Assembly (NCBI GenBank): GCA_001897525.1
Contig: MKTB01000020.1
Span: forward strand, 27,182-91,181
DNA from: Bacteroidetes bacterium 43-16
GTDB lineage: Bacteria > Bacteroidota > Bacteroidia > Chitinophagales > Chitinophagaceae
Length of the DNA: 64,000 nucleotides
Direction: 5' to 3'
Of this stretch, positions 52,425 to 62,284 are shown one piece after another. A model generated the notes under the pieces. The model had not been told where the DNA came from and did no database searches. It saw only the letters and a list, made by a program, of their open reading frames with translations. Within the stretch, counting starts at the first letter, position 1. Each line of letters begins with the position of its first letter. The translations under genes and the position numbers were made by a program.

Positions 52425-53423
52425 TCAGCCTAATTGCTCCCTGATACTAATAATTTTATTAGGCGTATTCAATCCTTTACTCAGGTCTTCCAGCTTCAGG
52501 TTATTGGATCTGCTTTTGAACAAGTAAGTTTTAAACGCATACTTATTGGCTTCGCGGCTGAACTGTTCTTTATGGTTGGCTAAAAGTTCTTGTGCCAGTG
52601 TGTCGATTTTAGCTTTGAGGGAAGGATAGCCGGCTTCCAGCTTTTCTTTCCACTGACGGATCTCTGACAGGTAGCTCTTGATGTCGTGATCTTCAATATA
52701 AGCGAGTTTGTCTAACTGCTTATCGATCTCACCGAATGTCATATCCGGCCAGTTCTTTGCCTGCAACACGGGGATCTGCCCCTTTTTTTGCTCTTCTTTC
52801 CAATAATCTTTTTTAGCCCTGACCTGGTGCAGGACAAAGCCCGGCAGTTCGATAGCGGTTAAATAGCCTCCATGACAGGCCCCGGTGTCAATGCCGTAAG
52901 TATTGTTGTATATTTTGGGAAGATCACCTACTACTTGATGACCATAGATAATGGGCTTGTGCCCGGTATAGAAATCGGTCCAGTACTTGCCTTCGGGATA
53001 TTTCTCTTGCAGGTAACGGTCTCCCGAGGTAGCTCCACATAATACTTCCTGCCTTTGTTGTTCGGGGACTATATCGTGTTCATAAAAGGCATGCACGATG
53101 ATGGCCTCTTCTGTTTCATAATAATAGGGAAGATGGTCCAGCCAGTTTAAGAAGGTTTCATAAGCTGCACCGAACTGTATTTTCACAATTTCCTGGGCAT
53201 AGCTCAGGATCTTTCTTTGGTGTTTTCTTTCATGATTACCCATTAAAACAAGGCTATTGGGCCTGTTTTTGAAATATTCATATACTGCTTTAGATTGATT
53301 GCCGCGGTCTACCAGGTCGCCCAGGGAGATCAGGCGGTCATCGGCAGTCACACCCATTTGTGCGACCAATTCCAGGAGTTCTTCATAACAACCATGTATA
53401 TCGCCAATGATAAAGCTGCGCAT
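52425..53423 (-). CDS. Metallophosphoesterase (PPP-type Ser/Thr phosphatase/Ap4A-hydrolase family)
   Basis: The 332-residue cytosolic enzyme has the binuclear-metal signature: GDIHGCYEEL (7-16), LISLGDLVDRG (about 31-41) and LVLMGNHERKHQ (about 58-69). His residues for the second half appear in IVHAFYEHD and YGHQVVG, and GIDTGACHGGYLTAIEL (about 183-199) completes it. This fits bacterial PrpA/PrpE and symmetrical Ap4A hydrolase. The extra C-terminal helical region (about 210-332) is longer than in PrpE. The preceding exported protein gene ends 13 bases upstream on the same strand. Confidence 0.88.
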   Translation of the reverse strand: MRSFIIGDIHGCYEELLELVAQMGVTADDRLISLGDLVDRGNQSKAVYEYFKNRPNSLVLMGNHERKHQRKILSYAQEIVKIQFGAAYETFLNWLDHLPYYYETEEAIIVHAFYEHDIVPEQQRQEVLCGATSGDRYLQEKYPEGKYWTDFYTGHKPIIYGHQVVGDLPKIYNNTYGIDTGACHGGYLTAIELPGFVLHQVRAKKDYWKEEQKKGQIPVLQAKNWPDMTFGEIDKQLDKLAYIEDHDIKSYLSEIRQWKEKLEAGYPSLKAKIDTLAQELLANHKEQFSREANKYAFKTYLFKSRSNNLKLEDLSKGLNTPNKIISIREQLG

Positions 53424-53436
53424 TTGGGTATTTTGA

Positions 53437-54087
53437 TTAGTTGGTGGTGTTTGTTTTATGGATTGATTCTATGATCTTAAAGAAGTCATCCTGTTTTTTG
53501 TAGGCTTTGATCTGCTGCACTATTTCTGGATAATCATTAAAAAAGACATATAGATTTTCTTTTGCCTTTTCATACTTTTTGTCCTTCATGCGTATGCCGA
53601 CCGGGTAGTGTGCATATACATATTTATCGTTTACCTTTTTTTGAAAGTAAATATTAGGATAGATCTCTACCACACCGCTCACCGCGTTGTACCCGGTAAC
53701 TAATACATAGTAGATGGCAACCGGACCGCTGCTCAATACTTCTCCGAAGGTATGTTTGACCCTGGATGTCTTGCCTAGCAGGGCATAATTTTCTGCATAA
53801 ACTTCCAGGTCAAATAGTGCCTCAAACTTTAAACCATCGGCGGTAAAACCCATAATTTCCCCGGGGGCATATTTCTTAATGTCGCCACCTTCTTTAAGCC
53901 TGAACTGCAGTTTTTCGTACTGGTTAGGAAACCATTTCAGCTGTCCGCTGAGTTGCGAAGAATCATTCAAAAAAATGATACCCTTGCTGAAACCCCTGGC
54001 AAAAGGATAATCCTGGCTACTTGCAGTAAAGCTTAAAAGGGTAAATAGTATAATAATCAGCGAGGGGAATTTGTAATTGGATCTCAT
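53437..54087 (-). CDS. Exported protein of unknown function
   Basis: The 216-residue protein has a signal peptide (FTASSQ). The mature part is basic and Tyr/Phe-rich, with strands such as GIIFLNDSSQLSGQLKWFPN that recur in Bacteroidota proteins with a 'YKKGKV.L.DG..I.G.I' opening. A helical C-terminus follows (about 165-210). No domain was named. It is 13 bases before the phosphatase gene and probably co-transcribed with it. Confidence 0.55.
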   Translation of the reverse strand: MRSNYKFPSLIIILFTLLSFTASSQDYPFARGFSKGIIFLNDSSQLSGQLKWFPNQYEKLQFRLKEGGDIKKYAPGEIMGFTADGLKFEALFDLEVYAENYALLGKTSRVKHTFGEVLSSGPVAIYYVLVTGYNAVSGVVEIYPNIYFQKKVNDKYVYAHYPVGIRMKDKKYEKAKENLYVFFNDYPEIVQQIKAYKKQDDFFKIIESIHKTNTTN

Positions 54088-54135
54088 TAAATATAGTCTT
54101 GTAATAGTAGTGTAAGGTTATTAAAAAAGCTAAAA

Positions 54136-54693
54136 TCAGGATGCCTGCTCCCTCATTTTATAGTACAGGATAATGGCCCCGCCACTAAAGGTTTTGGTGT
54201 TGACCAGTTGAAATACCTTCCGGTCGTTTTTGTGTTCAAATAAAGGCAGGCCGCCTCCCACCAGCAGGGGATGCACACAGATCTGGTACTCATCGACCAG
54301 GTTGAGTTGCATTAATTGGAGGATCAGGCTCCGGCTGCCGACCAGGATATCTTTACCCGATTGCTGCTTCAGGTCTGTGACTGTAGCTTCAAGTGTTTGT
54401 TGCGCCAATGTAGCTGTTGCCCATCCGGTATCTTGCAGTTTATGGGAAAAGACAAGTTTGGGGATCTGGTCTATAGCTTGTGCAAAACTGTTCATGGATG
54501 GCTCAGCGGAAGGTTTTTCGAGGATTTCCTGCCAGTATTTCATCAGCCGGAAAGTGGTGCTGCCATATAAAATAACACCGCCGCTCTTTAATAAGGCGGT
54601 ATAGTGATCATGTACCACTTCATCGGGCAACAGCAGGTCATGATCGCAAAAACCGTCCAGGCTCATATTGATGGCGGCAATGACTTTTCTCAT
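54136..54693 (-). CDS. RibD C-terminal/DHFR-like reductase family protein
   Basis: The 185-residue protein resembles the dihydrofolate-reductase-like domain of RibD. It opens with VIAAINMSLDGFCDH (about 4-18), has ILYGSTTFRLMKYW (about 41-54), KDILVGSRSLILQLMQLNLVDEYQICVHPLLVGGG (about 115-149), and a closing FSGGAIILYY. It is NADPH-dependent by family. The actual reaction is not predictable, as stand-alone members are common in Bacteroidota. It lies 14 bases from the VOC gene. Confidence 0.85.
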   Translation of the reverse strand: MRKVIAAINMSLDGFCDHDLLLPDEVVHDHYTALLKSGGVILYGSTTFRLMKYWQEILEKPSAEPSMNSFAQAIDQIPKLVFSHKLQDTGWATATLAQQTLEATVTDLKQQSGKDILVGSRSLILQLMQLNLVDEYQICVHPLLVGGGLPLFEHKNDRKVFQLVNTKTFSGGAIILYYKMREQAS

Positions 54694-54707
54694 GGTCAGT
54701 CCAGGAT

Positions 54708-55136
54708 TTATTGCTCATTGGGGTTAAAATCGATCATCCATTCGATACCATATTTATCGCGGAACATACCAAAATAGGAACCCCATGGACTGTCGTTCAT
54801 AGGCACTTCTACGCTGCTACCGGCACTAAGCCCCTTGAATAAATGATCTGCTTCTTCGCGGCTAGCTGCGCTGATGGATATTTTAGAACGGTTTTCCTGC
54901 TCATTTACTCTACCCATACTCTCAGGTACATCATTGCCTATTAATACATTAGGACCTATAGCTAAAGTGATGTGCATGATCTTTTCGGCTTCATTTTCAG
55001 CGATGGGATAGCCTGATCCTGAAAGGTCTTTGAAACGAACTATTCTTCCAAAGTTGCCGCCAAATACGGATTGGTAAAAAAGGAATGCTTCTTCGGCATT
55101 GCCATTGAAGTTGATGCTGGGATTGATGAGTGCCAT
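54708..55136 (-). CDS. VOC-superfamily protein, PhnB/YjdN type
   Basis: The 142-residue protein opens with INPSINFNGNAEEAFLFYQSVFGG, the standard PhnB-like start. IMHITLAIGPNVLIGND lies at mid-length, and SPWGSYFGMFRDKYGIEWMIDFNP lies at the C-terminus. The pattern is that of metal-free glyoxalase-fold members of unknown substrate. It is probably paired with the RibD-like reductase gene that begins 14 bases downstream. Confidence 0.85.
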   Translation of the reverse strand: MALINPSINFNGNAEEAFLFYQSVFGGNFGRIVRFKDLSGSGYPIAENEAEKIMHITLAIGPNVLIGNDVPESMGRVNEQENRSKISISAASREEADHLFKGLSAGSSVEVPMNDSPWGSYFGMFRDKYGIEWMIDFNPNEQ

Positions 55137-55234
55137 AAAAGGAATGATTTAGTTTGTTTATCCGTAGAATTTACCGGTAAATTTAAGCAAAAAGAATAGC
55201 TAACAGGCATATTTCCGTTCAAATATCCGGGTCC

Positions 55235-55906
55235 TCAACTATTCTTTTTATCTCTTTTGAAGCGCAGGTTCACAAAAGGAACAACCCGCTTCCCGATCCG
55301 GTTGAATAAACCGATCTGCACTACATTGCCTGAATGGCAATTATTGATCAGGCCTATTTGCAGGCCATTCGCTTTTATGGCCACATTAGCCAGTAAGGCG
55401 GCAGATACGCCGTCCATTTGGTCGGTCATATTCAGCATGCCGCTAAATTGTACTCCTTTCATCTCCCGGGCCTCAGCCGCCAGCCCGTTAAGGAACAGGC
55501 CTTTATTGTGTGTTCCGGTAAGCCCGAGCAGGCTTATGGAAAGCCCGCTTACATAAGTGGGATATTTTGCGTCATCTGTAGTTAAGCTGTCATCATAATA
55601 TCTGAAGAAGCTGGTTCTTTTTCCTGTTACCCTATCTCTATGACCGGCAAGGCCAATCGCTGTGCCCCATAATCCCATAACAAGGCCCATGGGCCCCAGT
55701 TCTATATTAAGCCCCTTAATGTTTACCGATGTACTATCTGTTCAGGGATTAGCACTCAGGCCTAAGGCCAGCCCTTTAACCAGGGTATGCTTACGCATAG
55801 GAGTCCAGGAAAATGAAGTGATATCTATTGCTGATGAATTTTGTGCTTTTGAAGAAAAGCTAAAGTGTATGCAGAACAGCAGGATTAAAAACGAATATTT
55901 TTTCAA
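55235..55906 (-). pseudogene. LA_2272-type surface repeat protein interrupted by an in-frame TGA
   Basis: The frame starts at TTG 55906, encodes a good signal peptide (LKKYSFLILLFCIHFSFSSKAQ) and continues to GLALGLSANP. A TGA follows (55742-55744). The same frame then runs on through DSTSVNIKGLNIELGP to the stop codon at 55235, about 223 codons in all. The end (GLQIGLINNCHSGNVVQIGLFNRIGKRVVPF) matches the beta-strand repeats of LA_2272-type surface proteins. The reading to either side stays in frame, so a single substitution explains it. Translation could restart at ATG 55690 (151 residues), but that product would lack an export signal. Confidence 0.75.
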
Positions 55907-55985
55907 GGGTTAGTAATGTATAAAATGAATTAAAGTTTAGTTGTTGCACACTTAGTATACAGGTACGAAATTATTGTAGTTTTAA

Positions 55986-57122
55986 TTAATTACCACGAAA
56001 ATTGGAGGAAGCTCCCATTTTTACTTTTTCATCCAGCACCAGCTCAACGGCTTTGGTCAATGCTTCGGGCAGAATGGTATCTGATGCCCAGCCATAGGAG
56101 TAAGTAATATGTGCCCCTGATTTCTTGTCTCTTTCGCAAAGCAGGTGTTTCACATCATCTTCCTCCATCTGGAGGGTTTGCTCTACCATAAAAACCCGTT
56201 CTATTTTATCCCCTGCTTTATCCAGCAGGTATATTTTATAAGAAACATCCAGCATTTCTTTAGGGCTGGCAAATGATTTGTAAACAATTAGCTTTTGCCC
56301 CTTCCATGCAGACTCATAAATAGCGGTATTGCCGAATTTCATATTGTCCTCTGGCAGCTTTTTATCAGTATAAGCGACTTTCATCAGATCGAAAACACTG
56401 TCTGCCTGCGTAAATTGCTTAGCCCCGTTATAAGCTTTGATTAATTTAGGGTAGCTGTCATAGTTCCCTTTTTTCAGGCTTATCGCCTGTGCATAGGCTT
56501 GTGCAGATTTCTGATAGTTTTTGGTAAAGGTATATTCAAGCTGACCTATGTTTTGTAATGTAGTCAGGTAATGGCTATTGTGTTTGGGCACTTTCTCCAA
56601 GGCTACATAGTACAATTCCAAAGCTTTCTTTAAATTTTGCTTTCCATGATGAATGGATGCTACCCAATAGAAGGGTTCACCGTAGGTGTTGTCCAGCTCT
56701 GTAGCTTTTACAAAATACCTCAATGCCTCTTCCTCTTTTCCCTGGTATTTATAGATCAGGGCTTTCTGGTTCATATATTCCTGGTTACCGGGTTCTCTGT
56801 TCAGCGAGATTTCGATTTCCTTCAGCGCTGCCTCATATTTCTTTTGGTAACAAAGAGAAAGCCCTTTATAAAAATGAATTGTACCATTATCCAGCCCTTT
56901 TGCCATTGCCTTATCATAAAGTTCAATGGCTTTATGGTCGTTTTCAAGCCGGTAAAAGGCATAACCTACCATATACAGCTCATCGCTGCTCAACTTGTCA
57001 GCATTACTTTCGAGTTTTGCCAATTCCGGGTAGTTCTTTTCCTTATATAGATCCTGAGCAGTCTGCCCGAATGATGAGGAATAAAATAAACCTGCCAGAA
57101 TAAATGTGAGTAAGATTTTCAT
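55986..57122 (-). CDS. Exported TPR-repeat protein
   Basis: The 378-residue protein has a signal peptide (YSSSFGQ). About six to seven tetratricopeptide units span residues 25-245, for example YAFYRLENDHKAIELYDKAMAKG, KGLSLCYQKKYEAALKEIEISLNREPG and LIYKYQGKEEEALRYFVKATELD. A C-terminal beta-rich domain of unknown type follows (about 260-378). TPR arrays usually scaffold protein complexes; the partner is unknown. Confidence 0.8.
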   Translation of the reverse strand: MKILLTFILAGLFYSSSFGQTAQDLYKEKNYPELAKLESNADKLSSDELYMVGYAFYRLENDHKAIELYDKAMAKGLDNGTIHFYKGLSLCYQKKYEAALKEIEISLNREPGNQEYMNQKALIYKYQGKEEEALRYFVKATELDNTYGEPFYWVASIHHGKQNLKKALELYYVALEKVPKHNSHYLTTLQNIGQLEYTFTKNYQKSAQAYAQAISLKKGNYDSYPKLIKAYNGAKQFTQADSVFDLMKVAYTDKKLPEDNMKFGNTAIYESAWKGQKLIVYKSFASPKEMLDVSYKIYLLDKAGDKIERVFMVEQTLQMEEDDVKHLLCERDKKSGAHITYSYGWASDTILPEALTKAVELVLDEKVKMGASSNFRGN

Positions 57123-57398
57123 CTGTTATTGTACGTTTGTTAAGATTAGAATATTTTATTAAATTAACACTATATATGCGATGAATTTACAGGGATTTTT
57201 CAAATAGATCTAAATTTTTACTACTTTTCTTAGCATAAGTAATATAGTTTATATCAAAGCGAATTGTGTATCATATCCTTGTTCTTTACCCGTTTTCTCA
57301 CAAAAAATACTAAAAGACCTTTTTTATTTTTTTAAGTAATTTAATAATTCTAAGTTCGCAGTTTTATTTTCAATTCCACCAAGCAATAAGACATTAGT

Positions 57399-59027
57399 AT
57401 GCGAAAAGGCTTTGTTATTGTTTCGTCTCTTCTTCTTTTAGGAACCTTAGGGTTGACCTTCTTTTTAAGTAAAAACTGGTCTGTATTCTTTGCCATTATC
57501 CTGGTCCTGACGATCCTGGGTTATTACGACATGTACCAGACCAAACACTCCATCATGAGGATCTACCCCGTTTTCGGGCGTTTAAGGTTCTTTATGGAGG
57601 ATATGCGCCCAAAAATCTACCAATATTTCATTGAATCTGATATCGACGGCAGACCGATCAATCGTATTGACCGCTCTACTATTTATCAAAGAGCCAAGAA
57701 AGAAAATGATACCATGCCTTTCGGTACACAATTAGATGTGTATGCCGAAGGTTATGAGTGGATGTGCCACTCTATAGCGCCTAAAGACTTCAAGACCCTG
57801 GACCACAATCCAAGGGTGCTGGTAGGTAATAAAGATTGTACCCAACCCTACTCCCTGAGTATATATAATATCTCGGCCATGAGTTATGGTTCTTTGAGCT
57901 CCAATGCTGTAGAGGCCATGAATGCCGGTGCACAGATCGGTGGCTTTGCCCATAATACCGGTGAAGGAGGCCTGAGCCCTTTCCACTTAAAGCATGGTGG
58001 TGACATCATCTGGCAGATCGGTACCGGTTATTTCGGTTGCCGTACTAAAGAAGGTAATTTTGATGAAAAACTGTTTGCTGAAAAAGCGCAGATCCCGAAC
58101 GTGAAAATGATCGAGATCAAGATCTCCCAGGGTGCAAAACCGGGCCATGGCGGTATCCTGCCTGCAGCAAAAAATACACCTGAGATCGCGGCCATCCGTG
58201 CCATCGAGCCAGGTATATTAGTGGCTTCTCCTCCTTATCACTCTGCTTTCAGCACGCCTAAAGAATTGGTACAGTTTGTACAGAAACTGAGGGACCTGAG
58301 TGGTGGTAAGCCGGTTGGTTTTAAATTATGTATCGGTCATAAATCAGAATTCATCAGTATCTGTAAAGCGATGATCGCTTTAGACACTTATCCTGACTTT
58401 ATCACCGTAGATGGTGGTGAAGGTGGTACCGGTGCGGCACCACAGGAGTTCTCCAACTATGTGGGTGCGCCATTAATTGACGGACTTGATTTCGTTTCCA
58501 ATATTTTAAGAGGACTGGATATTAAAAAACATATTGCTATTATAGCTTCCGGTAAGATGATCAGCGGCTTCCACCTGGTAAGGGCGATGGCTTTAGGTGC
58601 AGATGCCTGTTATTCTGCCCGTGCTATGATGATGGCCGTAGGTTGTATCCAGGCTTTATTATGTAATACCAATAAATGCCCGGTGGGTGTGGCTACACAA
58701 GACAAGACTTTATCTGTAGGATTGGTGGTTGACGATAAGAAAACACGTGTGGCCCAGTTCCATAAATATACGGTAGAGAATTTTGTTGAACTGATGGGTG
58801 CCGGTGGTTTAGGTTCTAAGGAAGAACTGACCCGTTCTCATATCTACAGAAGGATCTCTTTGAACTCTATGCTGACTTATGAGGAGATCTTCCCTAACTA
58901 TGCTGTGGGTGAGTTCCTGAACCCGGAGAATATCCCGGACCGTTACAAAATGGACTTTGCCTTTGCCAATATGGATAAATGGGGTATTTCCAATGTGGGT
59001 AGCTGGAGTAAAGAATTGGCGAATTAA
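57399..59027 (+). CDS. FMN-binding glutamate synthase family membrane protein
   Basis: The 542-residue protein has two N-terminal hydrophobic helices (about 5-45) followed by the GltB-type synthase TIM barrel. Signatures are SIYNISAMSYGSLSSNAVEAMNAG (about 154-177), NTGEGGLSPFH (about 186-196), ISQGAKPGHGGILPA (about 243-257), TVDGGEGGTGAAPQEF (about 339-354, flavin phosphate site), and a Cys-rich CNTNKCPVGVATQ (about 424-436). The amidotransferase and GXGXG domains of full glutamate synthase are absent, so it does not by itself make glutamate from glutamine. The true reaction is unknown. Confidence 0.88.
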   Translation: MRKGFVIVSSLLLLGTLGLTFFLSKNWSVFFAIILVLTILGYYDMYQTKHSIMRIYPVFGRLRFFMEDMRPKIYQYFIESDIDGRPINRIDRSTIYQRAKKENDTMPFGTQLDVYAEGYEWMCHSIAPKDFKTLDHNPRVLVGNKDCTQPYSLSIYNISAMSYGSLSSNAVEAMNAGAQIGGFAHNTGEGGLSPFHLKHGGDIIWQIGTGYFGCRTKEGNFDEKLFAEKAQIPNVKMIEIKISQGAKPGHGGILPAAKNTPEIAAIRAIEPGILVASPPYHSAFSTPKELVQFVQKLRDLSGGKPVGFKLCIGHKSEFISICKAMIALDTYPDFITVDGGEGGTGAAPQEFSNYVGAPLIDGLDFVSNILRGLDIKKHIAIIASGKMISGFHLVRAMALGADACYSARAMMMAVGCIQALLCNTNKCPVGVATQDKTLSVGLVVDDKKTRVAQFHKYTVENFVELMGAGGLGSKEELTRSHIYRRISLNSMLTYEEIFPNYAVGEFLNPENIPDRYKMDFAFANMDKWGISNVGSWSKELAN

Positions 59028-59048
59028 TCTCGCTTCAAATTATAAGAG

Positions 59049-59083
59049 AAAAGGATGCAATCAGGCGATTGCATCCTTTTTTT
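59049..59083 (+). terminator. Intrinsic terminator after the FMN synthase-like gene
   Basis: A 14-bp stem (AAAAGGATGCAATC, 59049-59062, against 59067-59080) with a 4-base loop and a T-run to 59083 lies 22 bases after the stop codon. Confidence 0.9.
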
Positions 59084-59122
59084 GATCTATGCTTTTTATT
59101 CTGAGTTTTATAAAAAGTAAAA

Positions 59123-59257
59123 GCTGTCCAAAAAGAAATCAAATCTGTCATCCTAAGCCTGCCGAAGGAGACTCCTTTGATATAGACAAATCTGATATTA
59201 AATTCTTACCGCATTTCGACAAGCTCAATGTGACAAGAATTTAACCTTTTGGACAGC
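59123..59257. repeat. 135-bp element bounded by GCTGTCCAAAA / TTTTGGACAGC inverted repeats
   Basis: Perfect 11-base inverted ends (59123-59133 and 59247-59257) enclose a GTCATCCTAAGCCTGCC-AAGG motif and its inverted partner CATTTCGACAAGCTCAATGTGACA. The inner motif is a diverged form of the repeat at 17961-18159. The layout suggests a small MITE-like or REP-like element in the gap between converging genes. Confidence 0.75.
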
Positions 59258-59287
59258 CTGTTTTATTTTTTGATGAGTCGAATAGAC

Positions 59288-61222
59288 TTATGCTAATTTC
59301 GCATCAATTTCTGCCTGGATATGTTGTGCAAACTCTTCTACTGTTTGCGCACCCAGATCTCCCACAGATTGCTTACGCACGCCTATGGTCTTGCTCTCCA
59401 TTTCTTTCTCTCCCACGATCAACATATAAGGCACTTTTTCTAATTCTGTATCACGGATCTTACGGCCGATCTTCTCCTGGCGGTCATCGATCTCGCAACG
59501 GATCTCTTTGCGCTTTAGCTCAGCTGCAATTTCTTCTGCATACTCCATAAACTTATCGGAGATTGGCAGGACCTTCACCTGGGTAGGTACCAGCCATAAA
59601 GGCAATTTACCCGAGCAGTGCTCCAGCAATACGGCCACGAAACGCTCCATGCTACCGAATGGTGCACGGTGGATCATTACCGGGCGCTTACGGCTGTTGT
59701 CGCTGTCTACATATTCCAGTTCAAAACGCTCCGGTAAGTTGTAGTCTACCTGGATGGTGCCCAACTGCCAGCTACGGCCGATCGCATCTTTCACCATGAA
59801 ATCCAGTTTAGGACCATAGAAAGCGGCTTCACCATATTCTTCAACAGTATTCAGTCCTTTCTCAGCAGCTGCTTCACGGATCGCATTTTCGGCGATATCC
59901 CAGTTCTCTTCTGTACCTATATATTTAGCCCTGTCGGTCTGGTGACGTAAGGATACCTGTGCGGTATAATCGGTAAATCCTAAAGACTGGAATACATATA
60001 ATACCAGGTCAATTACTTTCTTGAACTCATCTTTTACCTGGTCGGGACGGCAAAACAGGTGCGCATCATCCTGGGTAAAACCACGTACACGGGTAAGGCC
60101 ATGTAATTCACCTGCCTGCTCATAACGGTACACGGTACCGAACTCTGCAAAACGTACCGGCAGGTCTTTGTAGGACTTAGGGGAGGTTTTGTAGATCTCA
60201 CAGTGATGCGGACAGTTCATGGGTTTCAACATGAATTCTTCGCCTTCATGTGGTGTTTTTATAGACTGGAAACTATCTGCACCATATTTCTCATAGTGAC
60301 CGGAAGTTTTGTATAAATTAATGTTACCGATATGCGGTGTGATCACGGGCAGGTAACCGCTTTCGATCTGCGCTTTCTGCAGGAACTGCTGTAAGCGCTC
60401 TCTCAGCATAGCTCCTTTAGGCAACCATAAAGGCAGACCTGCACCTACTCTTTCTGAAAAGGCAAATAATTCCAGTTCTTTACCCAGTTTACGGTGATCG
60501 CGTTTACGCGCTTCTTCCATCATGGTGTTGTACTCTTCCAGTTCTTTGTTGGAAGGGAAGGTAACGCCATAGATACGGGTCAGCATTTTATTTTTCTCAT
60601 CACCACGCCAGTAGGCCCCGGCGATGTTAGTCAGTTTAATGGCTTTGATGAAACCGGTATTGGGAATATGTGGTCCGCGACACAGGTCCGTAAAGTCGCC
60701 CTGGGTATAGAAAGTGATGTGACCGTCTTCCAGGCCATCGATCAGTTCCAGTTTATAAGGGTCCTGCTTTTCGGTAAAGTATTTGATCGCATCAGCCTTA
60801 GCCACTTCCTGGCGGGCAAAGCGCTCTTTCTTTCCGGCCAGCTCTTTCATTTTCTTTTCGATCTGCTCCAGGTCTGTATCGGTGATCTTTACGTCTCCGA
60901 GGTCGATATCGTAATAGAATCCTTTATCAATCGGAGGCCCGATCGCAAATTTTGTATCCGGGTAGAAATGCTGTAAAGCTTCTGCCATAAGGTGTGCAGA
61001 AGAGTGCCAGAACGTAGATTTACCGCCTTCATCATCCCAGGTGAGGAATTTGATTTCACCATCTGTCGTTATCGGACCAAATGCATCTACTATTTTACCA
61101 TCAAGCGAAACGGCCAATACTTTACGCATCAGACCTTCGCTAATTGACTTAGCTACATCCAGCCCCGAAATGCCTGGTTCATAGCTGCGAACAGCTCCAT
61201 CGGGAAATCTTAGGTTAATCAT
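59288..61222 (-). CDS. thrS: Threonyl-tRNA synthetase
   Basis: ThrRS charges tRNA-Thr. The 644-residue protein has an N-terminal TGS domain (about 1-62), an editing domain with [11 protein letters not shown] (about 73-83) and [15 protein letters not shown] (about 183-197), and the class II catalytic core (about 245-540) with zinc-site Cys/His in [13 protein letters not shown]. The anticodon-binding domain (about 545-640) has [16 protein letters not shown] at its start. Length is typical. A perfect minus-strand -7 box (CAAAGTTA on plus, 61252-61259) lies about 30 bases upstream. The usual downstream neighbours infC-rpmI-rplT are absent. Confidence 0.97.
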   Translation of the reverse strand: MINLRFPDGAVRSYEPGISGLDVAKSISEGLMRKVLAVSLDGKIVDAFGPITTDGEIKFLTWDDEGGKSTFWHSSAHLMAEALQHFYPDTKFAIGPPIDKGFYYDIDLGDVKITDTDLEQIEKKMKELAGKKERFARQEVAKADAIKYFTEKQDPYKLELIDGLEDGHITFYTQGDFTDLCRGPHIPNTGFIKAIKLTNIAGAYWRGDEKNKMLTRIYGVTFPSNKELEEYNTMMEEARKRDHRKLGKELELFAFSERVGAGLPLWLPKGAMLRERLQQFLQKAQIESGYLPVITPHIGNINLYKTSGHYEKYGADSFQSIKTPHEGEEFMLKPMNCPHHCEIYKTSPKSYKDLPVRFAEFGTVYRYEQAGELHGLTRVRGFTQDDAHLFCRPDQVKDEFKKVIDLVLYVFQSLGFTDYTAQVSLRHQTDRAKYIGTEENWDIAENAIREAAAEKGLNTVEEYGEAAFYGPKLDFMVKDAIGRSWQLGTIQVDYNLPERFELEYVDSDNSRKRPVMIHRAPFGSMERFVAVLLEHCSGKLPLWLVPTQVKVLPISDKFMEYAEEIAAELKRKEIRCEIDDRQEKIGRKIRDTELEKVPYMLIVGEKEMESKTIGVRKQSVGDLGAQTVEEFAQHIQAEIDAKLA

Positions 61223-61380
61223 TGTTTTATATTGAATTATTTACAAGAGCGCAAAGTTAAATGATTTAAGGAGAATTTGCATCAAAAGCAAAGATTATCA
61301 TTCCTTGAAAAACCCGGTGTGCAGGAACGCATGGCTTTTCTAATTTCTTTATTTTTACACGGATTATTTAAAGCTCATTA

Positions 61381-62259
61381 ATGTACATATACGACGGTAA
61401 GACCTGGTTTGATTTTAAATTCTTTTTCTCTAAAGCAGATACGCTGCGGCGCTTCTGGCCCTACCTGCTTGCTATCTTTGCCTACAGCCTTTTAGTTGCT
61501 TATGTGGAGATCAACTATCTGCAATTCTCTGTACTGGAAGAATTGAAGCATATTAATCTCCTGCATTCCATCCTGGGTTTTGTGATTTCCTTACTCATTG
61601 TCTTCAGGACCAATACGGCCTATGACCGCTGGTGGGAAGGCAGAAAGGTATGGGGCGAACTGACGAATACCAGCAGGAACCTGGCGATCAAGCTGGCAGC
61701 ATTCCTGGACAGTGATGATAAAGACAACCGTAACTTTTTCAAGAAATACATCCCTTTATATGCGGATACTTTAAGGGTGCATCTGAACGAGGAAAGTACA
61801 AGACTCACCCTGGATGAAAAGGAGCACCCGGAACTGGCCCGGGAGACCAAAGGGAAGCATATTCCTAATAAAGTGGCCAAACTGCTCTACATGAAGACTT
61901 CCCAGTTGAATAAAGAAGGCCTGCTCACTAATGCGGAACTGATCAATCTCAATAAGGACCTGAGTGCTTTTACGGATATCTGTGGTAAATGTGAGCGGAT
62001 CAAAAATACCCCGATCCCCTACTCTTACAGCTCTTTTATCAAGCGTTTCATTGCCATCTATATCCTCACCCTGCCTATAGGTTATGTATTCCAGCTGGGC
62101 TATAATGTAGCGCCGCTTACGGCTTTCATTGCTTATGTACTGGGTACCTTAGAGCTGATCGCAGAAGATATTGAAGATCCTTTTGGCAGTGATCCTAATG
62201 ACCTGCCCTTGGGCAAAATGGCCGAAAATATCAACAAACACGTTGCCGAAATTTTATAA
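61381..62259 (+). CDS. Bestrophin-family ion channel protein
   Basis: The 292-residue membrane protein belongs to the bacterial bestrophin (YneE/UPF0187) family. The conserved pore segment RTNTAYDRWWEGRKVWGELTN is at about residues 76-96, preceded by two helices (about 24-45 and 58-75). Two more follow near the C-terminus (YILTLPIGYVFQ..., FIAYVLGTLELIAEDIEDPFG). The acidic IEDPFG turn is the family hallmark. Pentamers conduct anions or cations. It is followed after 25 bases by the multipass gene. Confidence 0.9.
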   Translation: MYIYDGKTWFDFKFFFSKADTLRRFWPYLLAIFAYSLLVAYVEINYLQFSVLEELKHINLLHSILGFVISLLIVFRTNTAYDRWWEGRKVWGELTNTSRNLAIKLAAFLDSDDKDNRNFFKKYIPLYADTLRVHLNEESTRLTLDEKEHPELARETKGKHIPNKVAKLLYMKTSQLNKEGLLTNAELINLNKDLSAFTDICGKCERIKNTPIPYSYSSFIKRFIAIYILTLPIGYVFQLGYNVAPLTAFIAYVLGTLELIAEDIEDPFGSDPNDLPLGKMAENINKHVAEIL

Positions 62260-62284
62260 TACCCGATTACTTATTTACTCATAA

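Noticed and set aside
57399..59027. Glutamate synthase large subunit
   Set aside because: The amidotransferase and GXGXG domains are missing and two membrane helices are present; it is only the FMN-domain family.
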